Source: a bacterium
GTDB taxonomy: Bacteria; Chloroflexota; Dormibacteria; UBA8260; Bog-877
DNA length: 9,467 nt
Direction: 5' to 3'
Assembly: GCA_021802115.1 (NCBI GenBank)
Contig: JAKABA010000150.1
Coordinates: 1 to 9,467 of the forward strand
Shown here: positions 1-6,145 of the stretch, piece by piece
Position numbering within the stretch: the first letter of the stretch is position 1
Layout: every line of letters begins with the position of its first letter
Notes under the pieces: generated by a model
Databases searched by the model: none
What the model saw: only the letters and a program-made list of their open reading frames with translations
What the model was told of the DNA's origin: nothing
Position numbers and translations under genes: made by a program

Positions 1-402
1 GTCCACGTTCTGGGTTGTCAGCAACTCAAGCCGTCCGGCCGCCTCCAGCTCAACCAGAGCCCGATGGCCCGCATTGGGTTGGGGCGGCGGCCCGCCGGCG
101 AAGGCCCGGCGCCGCCAGGTCTCGACCCGGAAGTCCCGATCCTGGATGTAGTGGGCCAGGGTGCTGAGCCGCTGAGCTCCGGGATTCTTGGTCCAGAGCC
201 CCTCAGGGCCGCGGAAGTCGGGGATCCCCGACTGGGTGGAGATGCCAGCCCCGGTCAGCACGCAGATGGCGAAGGCCCGGCGGATCAGCGCCCGGGCCGT
301 CTCCACCGGCCCATTCCCAGCCGCTGGGCGGCGAGCGTGGTCCGAGACGGCCTCCAGCTCCGATCCAAGTGGGGTCTCAGGGTGCCCCGATCGATCAGGC
401 AC
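1..402 (-). CDS. Sir2-family NAD-dependent protein deacylase, 3'-truncated by window edge
   Basis: Sirtuins remove acyl groups from lysines, consuming NAD+ and releasing nicotinamide and O-acyl-ADP-ribose. Only the first 134 codons are visible; the frame is open to base 1. Visible motifs, numbered from the chosen GTG, are the NAD-binding LTGAGIS (49-55), GIPDFRG (59-65) followed by PEGLWTKNP, and TQNVD (130-134), which normally leads into the catalytic His region. The catalytic His and zinc Cys residues lie beyond the edge, so activity cannot be judged. GTG at 402 was chosen because GGAGGAG lies 5 nt upstream (408-414). The frame stays open up to an ATG at 480, but that would add a low-complexity Arg-rich stretch and bury inverted repeats in coding sequence. 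It lies 201 bp downstream of the Rieske gene on the same strand, so it probably has its own promoter. Family assignment is firm; the substrate is unknown. Confidence 0.9.
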   Translation of the reverse strand, partial: MPDRSGHPETPLGSELEAVSDHARRPAAGNGPVETARALIRRAFAICVLTGAGISTQSGIPDFRGPEGLWTKNPGAQRLSTLAHYIQDRDFRVETWRRRAFAGGPPPQPNAGHRALVELEAAGRLELLTTQNVD

Positions 403-407
403 CTCGG

Positions 408-414
408 CTCCTCC
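408..414 (-). promoter_or_regulatory. Ribosome binding site deciding the sirtuin start
   Basis: The minus strand reads GGAGGAG, then CCGAG, then GTG at 402. This strong Shine-Dalgarno match at 5-nt spacing favours the GTG start over the in-frame ATG at 480. Confidence 0.6.
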
Positions 415-417
415 ATG

Positions 418-513
418 GCCGGCACCCGTCAGGTGCCGGCGCCGACGCTCCACCGCCGGCACCAGGGTGCAGCAGCCCATCCATCGTGGGGAGCCGGCCC
501 GGTGCGCACCGGG
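418..513. repeat. Cluster of three GGTGC/GCACC inverted repeats upstream of the sirtuin gene
   Basis: Three perfect inverted repeats share the GCACC/GGTGC core. The first, 418-440, is GCCGGCACC, 5 nt, GGTGCCGGC. The second, 459-470, is GCACC, AG, GGTGC. The third, 498-513, is the uninterrupted 16-bp palindrome CCCGGTGCGCACCGGG. Their centres are about 36 and 41 bp apart. They fill most of the 201-bp gap between the Rieske stop and the sirtuin start and lie 16 to 111 bp upstream of that start. They could be repeated operator sites or RNA hairpins in a leader. No T-run follows any of them in either direction, so they do not look like intrinsic terminators. In such GC-rich DNA, short GC palindromes also arise by chance. 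I see no convincing -35/-10 pair in 403-603. Confidence 0.5.
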
Positions 514-603
514 GACCCGGCTGTCTCCGGGAGGTAAGGGGCACGGTCACGGGGCCGCCCCCGGTGGAACCGGCGGTCGCAGCCAGCACCAGGTGGGGGG
601 CCG

Positions 604-1482
604 TCACTGCGGCGACCGGCGGACCTCCACCCTGCCTTGATCGTTCACCCTTACCTCGAAGACCGGCAGCTCCGTGCTCGCCGGCCCGCGGCAGACCCGC
701 CCGCTGGCGAGCTCGAACTGGGACCCGTGCCAGGGGCAAACGATCCGATCAGCCATGAGCTTCCCCTGTTCCATCGGCCCTCCCGCGTGGGGGCACACCG
801 CGCCGACCGCGACCACGCGCTCGCCCCGGCGAATTAGCACGACCTCCGCATCCCCCGCTCGCCGGCGCAGCAGCTGATCCGGAGTCACCTCCTTGTCATC
901 GGCCACCTCGGTCCAGTCCGAAGGGCCGGCGGTCCAGGCGTTGCGGTTGACCTGGGTGCCCATCCGAAAGACCAGGTCGCCCCCGAGGAACGCCGAGGCG
1001 GCGGCCAGCCCGTATCCGCAGGCGGCGGGGATGCGTGCCTTCCGGCGGCGTCCCGTGAGACGCAGCAGCAACGACCCGGTGAAGAGCGCGAGCGCGGCCG
1101 AGTTCATCAGGGCGTGGGCCAAGCCGACCCGTCGCTCCGGGCCGTAGGAGTCGTGCCAGTCAGCCGCCCCCGACGCGGCCGCGGCCACCGCGGAGGCACA
1201 GCCCACCCCCACCAGCACATCTGCCGTTCGACCCAGTTCGCCCCCCCGGCTGCGGTCCAGCAGGTCCAACAGGGTGCTGCACGTCCAGGCGCCGATGGGG
1301 ACGTCGGTGATGGCGGGGTGGAGCGGGTGTCCGAGCCAGGTCCCGTTGAGCGCGTCCTTGGCAGCCTGGGCGGTGGGCCCGCCTGCCTCCAGTCCGGCTG
1401 CCATCAGGGACTGCAGCCGGTCGGCCAGCGGATCCAGGAATGTCCACCGCTCCGCCACCTCTCCCAAATCGAGCACGGCCAT
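604..1482 (-). CDS. DUF2231 membrane domain fused to a Rieske [2Fe-2S] domain
   Basis: A 292-residue two-domain protein. The N-terminal half carries the DUF2231 signature LGHPLHPAITDVPIG (50-64) and hydrophobic stretches near 86-106, 123-141 and 153-172, with an Arg-rich loop at 145-150, so it is likely an integral membrane protein. The C-terminal part (about 188-288) is a Rieske ferredoxin-like domain with both ligand boxes intact: C230-P-H232 and C249-P-W-H252. It should therefore bind a [2Fe-2S] cluster and carry electrons. No catalytic oxygenase domain is present, and the redox partner is unknown. The ATG at 1482 is preceded by GGAGGAGGT (1489-1497) at a 6-nt spacing. It is divergent from the response regulator across 69 bp, which raises possible co-regulation. 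A role in hopanoid metabolism is not shown; it may be an unrelated neighbour. Confidence 0.9.
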   Translation of the reverse strand: MAVLDLGEVAERWTFLDPLADRLQSLMAAGLEAGGPTAQAAKDALNGTWLGHPLHPAITDVPIGAWTCSTLLDLLDRSRGGELGRTADVLVGVGCASAVAAAASGAADWHDSYGPERRVGLAHALMNSAALALFTGSLLLRLTGRRRKARIPAACGYGLAAASAFLGGDLVFRMGTQVNRNAWTAGPSDWTEVADDKEVTPDQLLRRRAGDAEVVLIRRGERVVAVGAVCPHAGGPMEQGKLMADRIVCPWHGSQFELASGRVCRGPASTELPVFEVRVNDQGRVEVRRSPQ

Positions 1483-1551
1483 GACGCCACCTCCTCCAAC
1501 TGGGCTGCGGACAAGTGCCGAGAGCGGGTCCCGGCTAGCGAAAATAGCCTA
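1483..1551. promoter_or_regulatory. Divergent intergenic promoter region, with a small inverted repeat at the regulator start
   Basis: These 69 bp separate the divergent Rieske and response regulator genes and must hold the 5' ends of both unless a promoter lies inside a gene. Just before the regulator ATG is an AT-richer patch containing GGCTA, 7 nt, TAGCC (1533-1549), a perfect 5-bp inverted repeat. GAAAAT (1540-1545) is a possible -10 box for the plus strand, placing the transcript start near the ATG; TATTTT on the opposite strand covers the same bases. No clear -35 was found for either direction. Confidence 0.4.
1489..1497 (-). promoter_or_regulatory. Ribosome binding site of the DUF2231-Rieske gene
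   Basis: The minus strand reads GGAGGAGGT 6 nt before the ATG at 1482, a near-perfect Shine-Dalgarno sequence that fixes the start. Confidence 0.7.
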
Positions 1552-2238
1552 ATGCTGGTGCTGGTTCTGGAGCCCGACCCAGATTACGCCGAGCTCGCCT
1601 GCCATCTCATCGGCCAGCTGCCGGGGCTGCAGCCGCTGGTGGTGGGCAGCCAGGAGCAGCTCTGGCAGCGGATTCGCGCCGAGGCGCCGGCCGCGATCCT
1701 CGCGGACCGGGATCCCCTGCGGGGGGTGCCGGGCATCCAGTCGGTGCGCAGCATGTCCACCGCGCCGCTGCTGGTCACCAGTGCCGACCTGCGGGAGATG
1801 GCGGCGCTGATGGATGCGGGCGCGGATTACGTGCTCCCCCGGCCCTACCCCCCCGCCATCCTCAAGGCCACCCTCAAGGCGGTGTTGCGGCGCCGTCAGG
1901 CGGAGCGCAGGGGTGCGGGCCGAATCATCGAGGTGGGGCCCCTGGTGGTCGAGCCGGCCCGCCGCTCCGCGCGGATCGAGGGCCGGCGGCACTTCCTGAG
2001 CCCCCGCGAGGCGGACCTGCTGGAGTACCTGGCGGTCAACTCCGGGGTGGTGGTGTCCCGGCGGCAGATCATCGAGGGAGCGTGGGGCGGCGACCCCAGG
2101 GCCACCCCACAGGCGGTCACCATGTGCGTCCATCGCCTGCGCCAGAAGCTCGAGGCGGATCCCGGCCGGCCGCAGCTGCTGCGCACTCATCGCAGTGGTG
2201 GTTACCTGCTCCACCCCGGCACGCTCGGTGGCGCCTGA
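1552..2238 (+). CDS. OmpR/PhoB-type response regulator with a divergent receiver domain
   Basis: A 228-residue protein with an N-terminal receiver-like domain (about 2-115) and a C-terminal winged-helix DNA-binding domain (about 125-222). The receiver departs from consensus. The usual acidic pair after the first strand reads L-E7-P-D9, the likely phosphoacceptor is D52 in ILADRDP, the Thr/Ser site is T76-S77, and the near-invariant Lys before Pro is replaced by Arg (LPRPY, R97). The winged helix is canonical: LSPREADLLEYL, SRRQIIEGAW, a recognition region ending VHRLRQKLEADP, and RTHRSGGYLL. It may be weakly phosphorylated or phosphorylation-independent. No sensor kinase is adjacent. ATG 1552 is chosen because it starts the first receiver strand; the frame is open further upstream, but that stretch is antisense to the Rieske gene. 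No Shine-Dalgarno is visible, so the message may be leaderless. Its position 106 bp before hpnA makes it a candidate hopanoid regulator, by inference. Confidence 0.9.
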   Translation: MLVLVLEPDPDYAELACHLIGQLPGLQPLVVGSQEQLWQRIRAEAPAAILADRDPLRGVPGIQSVRSMSTAPLLVTSADLREMAALMDAGADYVLPRPYPPAILKATLKAVLRRRQAERRGAGRIIEVGPLVVEPARRSARIEGRRHFLSPREADLLEYLAVNSGVVVSRRQIIEGAWGGDPRATPQAVTMCVHRLRQKLEADPGRPQLLRTHRSGGYLLHPGTLGGA

Positions 2239-2344
2239 TGCCGACCGCCTCCGCCGGCGCTCTCAGCCCGGCTCTTCGCCGGTTCCGAAGACTGCTCCCG
2301 TGGCGGGCTGAACCGGCCGCGGCGCACCGGCTCCGGGTCTGACC
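2239..2344 (+). other. Intergenic spacer between regulator and hpnA, with small hairpins
   Basis: This 106-bp non-coding spacer holds a perfect 5-bp stem CCGGC, TCTTC loop, GCCGG (2268-2282), nested inside a wider CAGCCCG (2264-2270) / CGGGCTG (2304-2310) pairing. There is no following T-run, so an intrinsic terminator is not supported. It could be a processing site, an attenuator-like leader or chance. No clear promoter was seen, leaving open whether the regulator and hpnA are co-transcribed. Confidence 0.3.
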
Positions 2345-3334
2345 GTGAGGGTCATGGTGACCGGGGCTACCGGGTTCGTCGGGGCCGCGGTGGTGCGGGC
2401 GCTGCTGGAGCGCGGCCACGAGGTGCGAGCCCTGGTGCGGCGCGAGTCGCGGGTCGCCGTGCCGGCCCCCGCCGAGGTCTACCTCGGTGACCTGGGCGAC
2501 CGGGAGTCGGTGGCGCGGGCCACGACCGGGTGTGAGGCGGTAGTCCACTGCGCCGCGGATTACCGGCTCGCGATCCGGGGGCGCGATGTCCCCGACATGA
2601 TCAGGACCAACGTCGGTGGCACCGCCAACGTGCTCTGGGCCAGCCGGGTGGGCGGGGTCCGGCGGGTCGTCCACTGCAGCACCGTGGGGACCCTGGCGTT
2701 CGACCGCTCCGGGAGGGTCTGCACCGAGGAGGACCGCGCCCCCACCGCCGCACACCTGCCCGGCCCCTACAAGCGCTCCAAGTGGGCTGCGGAGCAACTC
2801 GCGCTCCACCGGCGGGAGCCTGAGGTGGTGGTGGTCCAACCCAGCACCCCAGTCGGCAGTGGCGATTGGCGCCCGACCCCGACCGGCGCCACCATTCGCG
2901 ATTTCCTGGCGGGGCGCATCCCGGCCGTGGTCAGGACCGGCCTCAACCTGGTGGACGTGGAGGCGGTGGGGCGGGGCCACGTCCTGGCCCTGGAGCGCGG
3001 CGTGGCGGGCCGCAGCTACATCCTTGGAGACCGCAACCTGGACCTTGCCGGCTTTCTGGCTCTGGTGGCGCAGGCGGCGCACGTGCCGCCACCGCGCTGG
3101 CGGCTCCCCATCGGGGCCGCCTACCTGGCCGCGGCGGCCAGCGAGGGGCGCGCCCGGTTGCGCCGGGCTGCACCCGAGATCCCGATGACCTCGGTCCGCA
3201 TGGCCGCCCACCCGATGTGGGTGGACGCGGGTCGCGCTCGAGCCGAGCTGGGCTGGGATCCCGGAGACCTGGAGCGCGCGGTGGGGGACGCGGTGCGCGA
3301 GCAGGGCGGAGCACTTCGACCGAGTGAGATCTGA
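2345..3334 (+). CDS. hpnA: HpnA-type hopanoid-associated NAD(P)-dependent epimerase/dehydratase
   Basis: A 329-residue extended short-chain dehydrogenase/reductase with a Rossmann fold. The dinucleotide motif is TGATGFVG (6-13), the active-site Ser/Thr region is HCSTVGTL (110-117), and the catalytic Y142xxxK146 lies in GPYKRSK. HpnA-specific features include the PSTPVG segment (166-171), the PTPTG block (177-181) and the GLNLVDVEAVGRGH region (199-212), followed by YILGD near 225-229. HpnA is conserved in hopanoid clusters; its reaction in side-chain formation is not well established, and a sugar-epimerase role is inferred from the fold. The GTG at 2345 gives the standard N-terminus directly before the first strand, but its Shine-Dalgarno is weak. 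Its last 11 bases overlap the next gene, indicating translational coupling and one transcript with the CruF-HpnG fusion. Length matches the family. Confidence 0.92.
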   Translation: MRVMVTGATGFVGAAVVRALLERGHEVRALVRRESRVAVPAPAEVYLGDLGDRESVARATTGCEAVVHCAADYRLAIRGRDVPDMIRTNVGGTANVLWASRVGGVRRVVHCSTVGTLAFDRSGRVCTEEDRAPTAAHLPGPYKRSKWAAEQLALHRREPEVVVVQPSTPVGSGDWRPTPTGATIRDFLAGRIPAVVRTGLNLVDVEAVGRGHVLALERGVAGRSYILGDRNLDLAGFLALVAQAAHVPPPRWRLPIGAAYLAAAASEGRARLRRAAPEIPMTSVRMAAHPMWVDAGRARAELGWDPGDLERAVGDAVREQGGALRPSEI

Positions 3335-4799
3335 CTTGGCGGGGGCACTGGCGCCGGTGGTCACCCGCTGGTACTCGTTCCTGCCCCTGGTCGTGGTGGC
3401 GGTCGTGGTCTGGCGCCGCCACGGGCTCGGCCGGGCGCTGGCCCTGCTGGCGGGCGGCTGGGTCATCGCCTTCGCCGCCGAGTGGTCGTCGACCTCAGGG
3501 CCCGGGATCCCGTTCGGGGTCTACCACTACCGCCCCGCGGGACTCACCCACGACTGGCTGGTGGCGGGAGTGCCGGTCTTCGACAGCCTGAGCTTTGTCT
3601 GGCTCGCCTACTGCAGCTACACCCTGCTCGGAGGACTCGGAGCCCGGCGCGGGTGGCGCATCGTCCTCGCGGCCGCCTTCATGGTCGGCCTGGACGTGGT
3701 TGTCGACCCGGTCGCGCTGCGGGGGGCGCACTGGTTCCTGGGATCGATCTACGCCTATCCGCGGGGGGCGGGGGTCTGGTACGGGGTCACCCTGCTGAAC
3801 TACCTGGGGTGGTTCGTCGTCTCACTTGTGCTGCAACTGTTGGCGCGCTTCTGCCTCGGGGAGACCAGGCCCGCCCGGTCACTGGCAGTGTGGGTGAGCC
3901 TGGCCCTCATCGTCGGGGTGTACGTGCAGAGCGCGGTGCTGGCTTTGGTCCTGGGCGTGGGCCCCTCCGCGGTGGTGGCCCTGGCAGCCTTGCTCCTGGT
4001 GGCGGGGGTTGCGCGCTGGCGGGCGGGCGAGTTGTCGGATCAGGCTGTGGCTCCCCTGGTGGTCGCCTGCGCCCTCAGCGCTGAGGCAGCGGCGATCCGA
4101 TTCGCCGTGGGCGGCCGCTGGGAACGCAACCGGGAGAAGCGCGCGGTTCGCTGGAGCCAGCCCACCGGTAGGGTAGAGGTCTGGGAGACCGGCATGGGCC
4201 AGCTGGCTGCCAGAGCCGCCGCGCTCAGGGTCGGCCCCGGCAGCCCCGTCCTCGTGGCCGGGGTCGCCGGCGCTTGCCGGGGGGGCTGGGAACCGGGCGA
4301 TGTCGGGGTGGCGAGCTCCGTGCGCACCCCCTCCGGGGAGTGGGTGGGCGCCGACCCACGCCGCACTCAGCAGCTGGTCGGAGCCGGCGCCGGCCGGCCC
4401 TGCCGGCTCGGCAGCGTCGAGGAGATCGCCGACAGCGAGCAGACCAGGTCCGCGCTGGCCGCCGAGGGAGTGGACCTGGTGGAGATGGAGACGGCCGCCT
4501 GGTTGGGCCGGGATGCCGAGGTGGTGGCGGTGCGGGTCGTCCTCGACACCCCCGGCCGACCCCTGGGGCCGGCCGGGAGCCTGCTCCGGCTGGGTGGGCG
4601 CGGGCCCGCCCCGGAGCTGCTGTTGAAGTTGTTGTTCGCCCACCCCGGGGTGATCGCGGAGCTCATCGATGTGGGCCGCCGGCAACAGGTGGCCCTCCAG
4701 GCCCTGCGCCGGAGCGTCCGGCTGGTCATCCCCCTGGTGGCCCGGCCGGCGCCGCCACAGTTGCGGGGCGACCCCGCGGCTCAGGCCGCGGGCCGCTGA
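3324..4799 (+). CDS. Fusion: CruF/DUF422-like membrane domain + HpnG-like hopanoid nucleoside phosphorylase
   Basis: One uninterrupted 491-residue frame with two recognisable parts. Residues about 15-235 form a polytopic membrane domain like CruF/DUF422 carotenoid hydratases: EW..T..GPGIPFGVYHY (53-69), FVWLAYCSY (91-99), LDVVVDPVAL (123-132) and VWYGVTLLNYLGWF (151-164), with about six hydrophobic segments. Residues about 244-491 form an HpnG-like purine nucleoside phosphorylase domain: VACALSAEA (247-255), VAGVAGACRGGWEPGDVGVASSV (311-333), the nucleoside-binding VEMET (386-390, M388-E389) and VRVVLDTP (403-410). HpnG releases adenine from adenosylhopane to give a ribosylhopane derivative. 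The linker has no stop, and no internal start with a Shine-Dalgarno was seen near 4040, so the fusion looks real. GTG 3324 overlaps hpnA by 11 nt; TTG 3336 is an alternative. The 3' end overlaps hpnE tail-to-tail by 19 bp. Whether the CruF part is an active hydratase or only an anchor is unknown. Confidence 0.85.
   Translation: MRSDLAGALAPVVTRWYSFLPLVVVAVVVWRRHGLGRALALLAGGWVIAFAAEWSSTSGPGIPFGVYHYRPAGLTHDWLVAGVPVFDSLSFVWLAYCSYTLLGGLGARRGWRIVLAAAFMVGLDVVVDPVALRGAHWFLGSIYAYPRGAGVWYGVTLLNYLGWFVVSLVLQLLARFCLGETRPARSLAVWVSLALIVGVYVQSAVLALVLGVGPSAVVALAALLLVAGVARWRAGELSDQAVAPLVVACALSAEAAAIRFAVGGRWERNREKRAVRWSQPTGRVEVWETGMGQLAARAAALRVGPGSPVLVAGVAGACRGGWEPGDVGVASSVRTPSGEWVGADPRRTQQLVGAGAGRPCRLGSVEEIADSEQTRSALAAEGVDLVEMETAAWLGRDAEVVAVRVVLDTPGRPLGPAGSLLRLGGRGPAPELLLKLLFAHPGVIAELIDVGRRQQVALQALRRSVRLVIPLVARPAPPQLRGDPAAQAAGR
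4773..4792. terminator. Perfect GC hairpin at the convergent gene overlap, possible bidirectional terminator
   Basis: CCCGCGGC, TCAG, GCCGCGGG forms a perfect 8-bp stem with a 4-nt loop. It sits across the tail-to-tail overlap of the fusion gene (stop 4797-4799) and hpnE (stop complement at 4781-4783, inside the loop). Neither strand shows a T-run after it, so it is not a classical intrinsic terminator, but a stable symmetric hairpin here could end or stabilise both convergent transcripts. Confidence 0.4.
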
Positions 4800-6145
4800 C
4801 TCCGTCTGTCGCCGACCGCGGCTGCCGCCATGAGCCCCGAGCGCACCGCTCCCTCCATGGTTGCCGGCCAGCCGGTCTGGGTCCAGCTGCCGGCGACGAA
4901 GAGCCCGGGTATCCCCGTCTCCGGGCCGGGTCGCAGCCGGCCGGCGCCGCAGACGGGGGCGAACGTGGCGTGCGCCTCCCGGGTGACCCGCGCCCCCAGC
5001 AGGGAGGCCCTGGACGCCGCCGGAAAGGTGGACCGGCAGAGCTCCCACATGGTCGAGGAGAGGCGCTCCTCGGCGACTCCGACCTCCTCTTTGGCCGCGG
5101 AGACGGAGATGGCGGAGTGGTAGATCTCCGGACGCGGCTCCCGGCTGAGGGCGGTCCGGTCGAACAACCACTGCAGCGGCGAGCGCGGCACCACCACCAC
5201 CGGCCCGGGGAGGAATGGACGGTCGGTGAAGAGGTGCACGTTGACGATCGGGGAATCGGGGATCTCGGCTGCGCGAGCCACAGCTCGCTCCTGAAACCCG
5301 CCGCGGCGGAGGAGCCCCAGCGCATGGGTCGCCGTGGTCGCCAGCACCACCGAGTCGGCTCCGACCTTTACCCCCGCCTGATCCAGGACCACGAGGCCGC
5401 CATCGTCAGCGCGGCCGACGCCCGCCACCCGCCGGCGCAGATGCACCTCCACCTGCGCGCGGGCGAGGGCCCGCTCCGCCGGGGGCCCCAACCAGGCGCT
5501 GAGGTCGGTCCCGGGCACTCGCAGCGCCGCCGCCATGGGCGAACCCAGGAGGCCCTCGGAGATCACCTGGGCCGCCGCCGCCGCGCTGCAGGATGCGAGG
5601 TCCAGGTTGCAGGCCGCGACCAGCAGCGGCTCCCAGAGCGCCCGGATCACGGTGGGGCTCTGTCCCAGGCTCTCCAGCCATCCCTGGGCCGGGACGTCGT
5701 CCAGCTCGGCAGGGTCCGTGAATCGCAGGCTCGCCGAGACCCGGCGCACCTCCGCCAGCGCGGTTCTCGGGAGCCCGGGCCACCGCATGAGCACCGGCGC
5801 CAGGTGGAGCGGTGGCGGCAGCGGCGCCGCCCGCAGCCGCCTGGCGACGGCGGTCGCGGGATCGACGACCGTCAGCTGCAGCCGGCTCTGCCTCAGCGAC
5901 GGGGAGACCTGGAGCCGCGCCAGCAGCTCCTCCAGCTCGGTGCAGCACCCGAGGTAGACGTGCTGGCCGGTGTCCACCCGGCCCATGATGGGGTCGGGGA
6001 TCGAGCGGCACAGGCCGCCCAGGGTCGGTGCCCGCTCCATCAGGGTCACCCGGTGACCCTGGTCCGCCAGTTTCAGAGCGCAGGCGATCCCCGCCAATCC
6101 GCCCCCGACCACGATGGCCGTCGCAGGTGGACCACCGGCGCTCAT
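4781..6145 (-). CDS. hpnE: HpnE, hydroxysqualene reductase (squalene-associated FAD-dependent desaturase family)
   Basis: HpnE converts hydroxysqualene, the product of HpnC, into squalene using FAD and a reductant; it belongs to the CrtI-like amine oxidase/desaturase superfamily. This 454-residue protein has the N-terminal FAD-binding IVVGGGLAG (11-19), an acidic residue in the MERA strand end (36-39) and GGLCRS (43-48). The family C-terminus follows as GIPGLFVAGSWTQTGWPATMEGAVRSG (411-437), which completes the flavin pocket. Length is typical. The ATG at 6145 overlaps the hpnD stop as ATGA, and no strong Shine-Dalgarno precedes it, so it is probably translated by coupling to hpnD. It is the last gene of the minus-strand operon, and its 3' end overlaps the opposing fusion gene by 19 bp. 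A carotenoid desaturase role is less likely, given the adjacent hpnC, hpnD and shc. Confidence 0.95.
   Translation of the reverse strand: MSAGGPPATAIVVGGGLAGIACALKLADQGHRVTLMERAPTLGGLCRSIPDPIMGRVDTGQHVYLGCCTELEELLARLQVSPSLRQSRLQLTVVDPATAVARRLRAAPLPPPLHLAPVLMRWPGLPRTALAEVRRVSASLRFTDPAELDDVPAQGWLESLGQSPTVIRALWEPLLVAACNLDLASCSAAAAAQVISEGLLGSPMAAALRVPGTDLSAWLGPPAERALARAQVEVHLRRRVAGVGRADDGGLVVLDQAGVKVGADSVVLATTATHALGLLRRGGFQERAVARAAEIPDSPIVNVHLFTDRPFLPGPVVVVPRSPLQWLFDRTALSREPRPEIYHSAISVSAAKEEVGVAEERLSSTMWELCRSTFPAASRASLLGARVTREAHATFAPVCGAGRLRPGPETGIPGLFVAGSWTQTGWPATMEGAVRSGLMAAAAVGDRRSQRPAA

Noticed and set aside
403..480. Sirtuin start at the upstream ATG (480)
   Set aside because: It has a poorer ribosome binding site than GTG 402, adds an Arg-rich non-conserved stretch, and would place two of the inverted repeats in coding sequence. 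It is not fully excluded.
64..640. Plus-strand open frames over the left end
   Set aside because: The minus strand of 1-402 encodes unmistakable sirtuin motifs (LTGAGIS, GIPDFRG, TQNVD); the plus-strand frames have none.
1114..1551. In-frame N-terminal extension of the response regulator by 146 codons
   Set aside because: It is antisense to the well-supported Rieske gene, has no domain similarity, and the receiver fold begins exactly at ATG 1552.
2117..3466. Minus-strand open frame of 449 codons opposite hpnA
   Set aside because: Low-complexity His/Gly/Pro/Arg composition with no family motifs, while hpnA on the other strand has clear catalytic residues.
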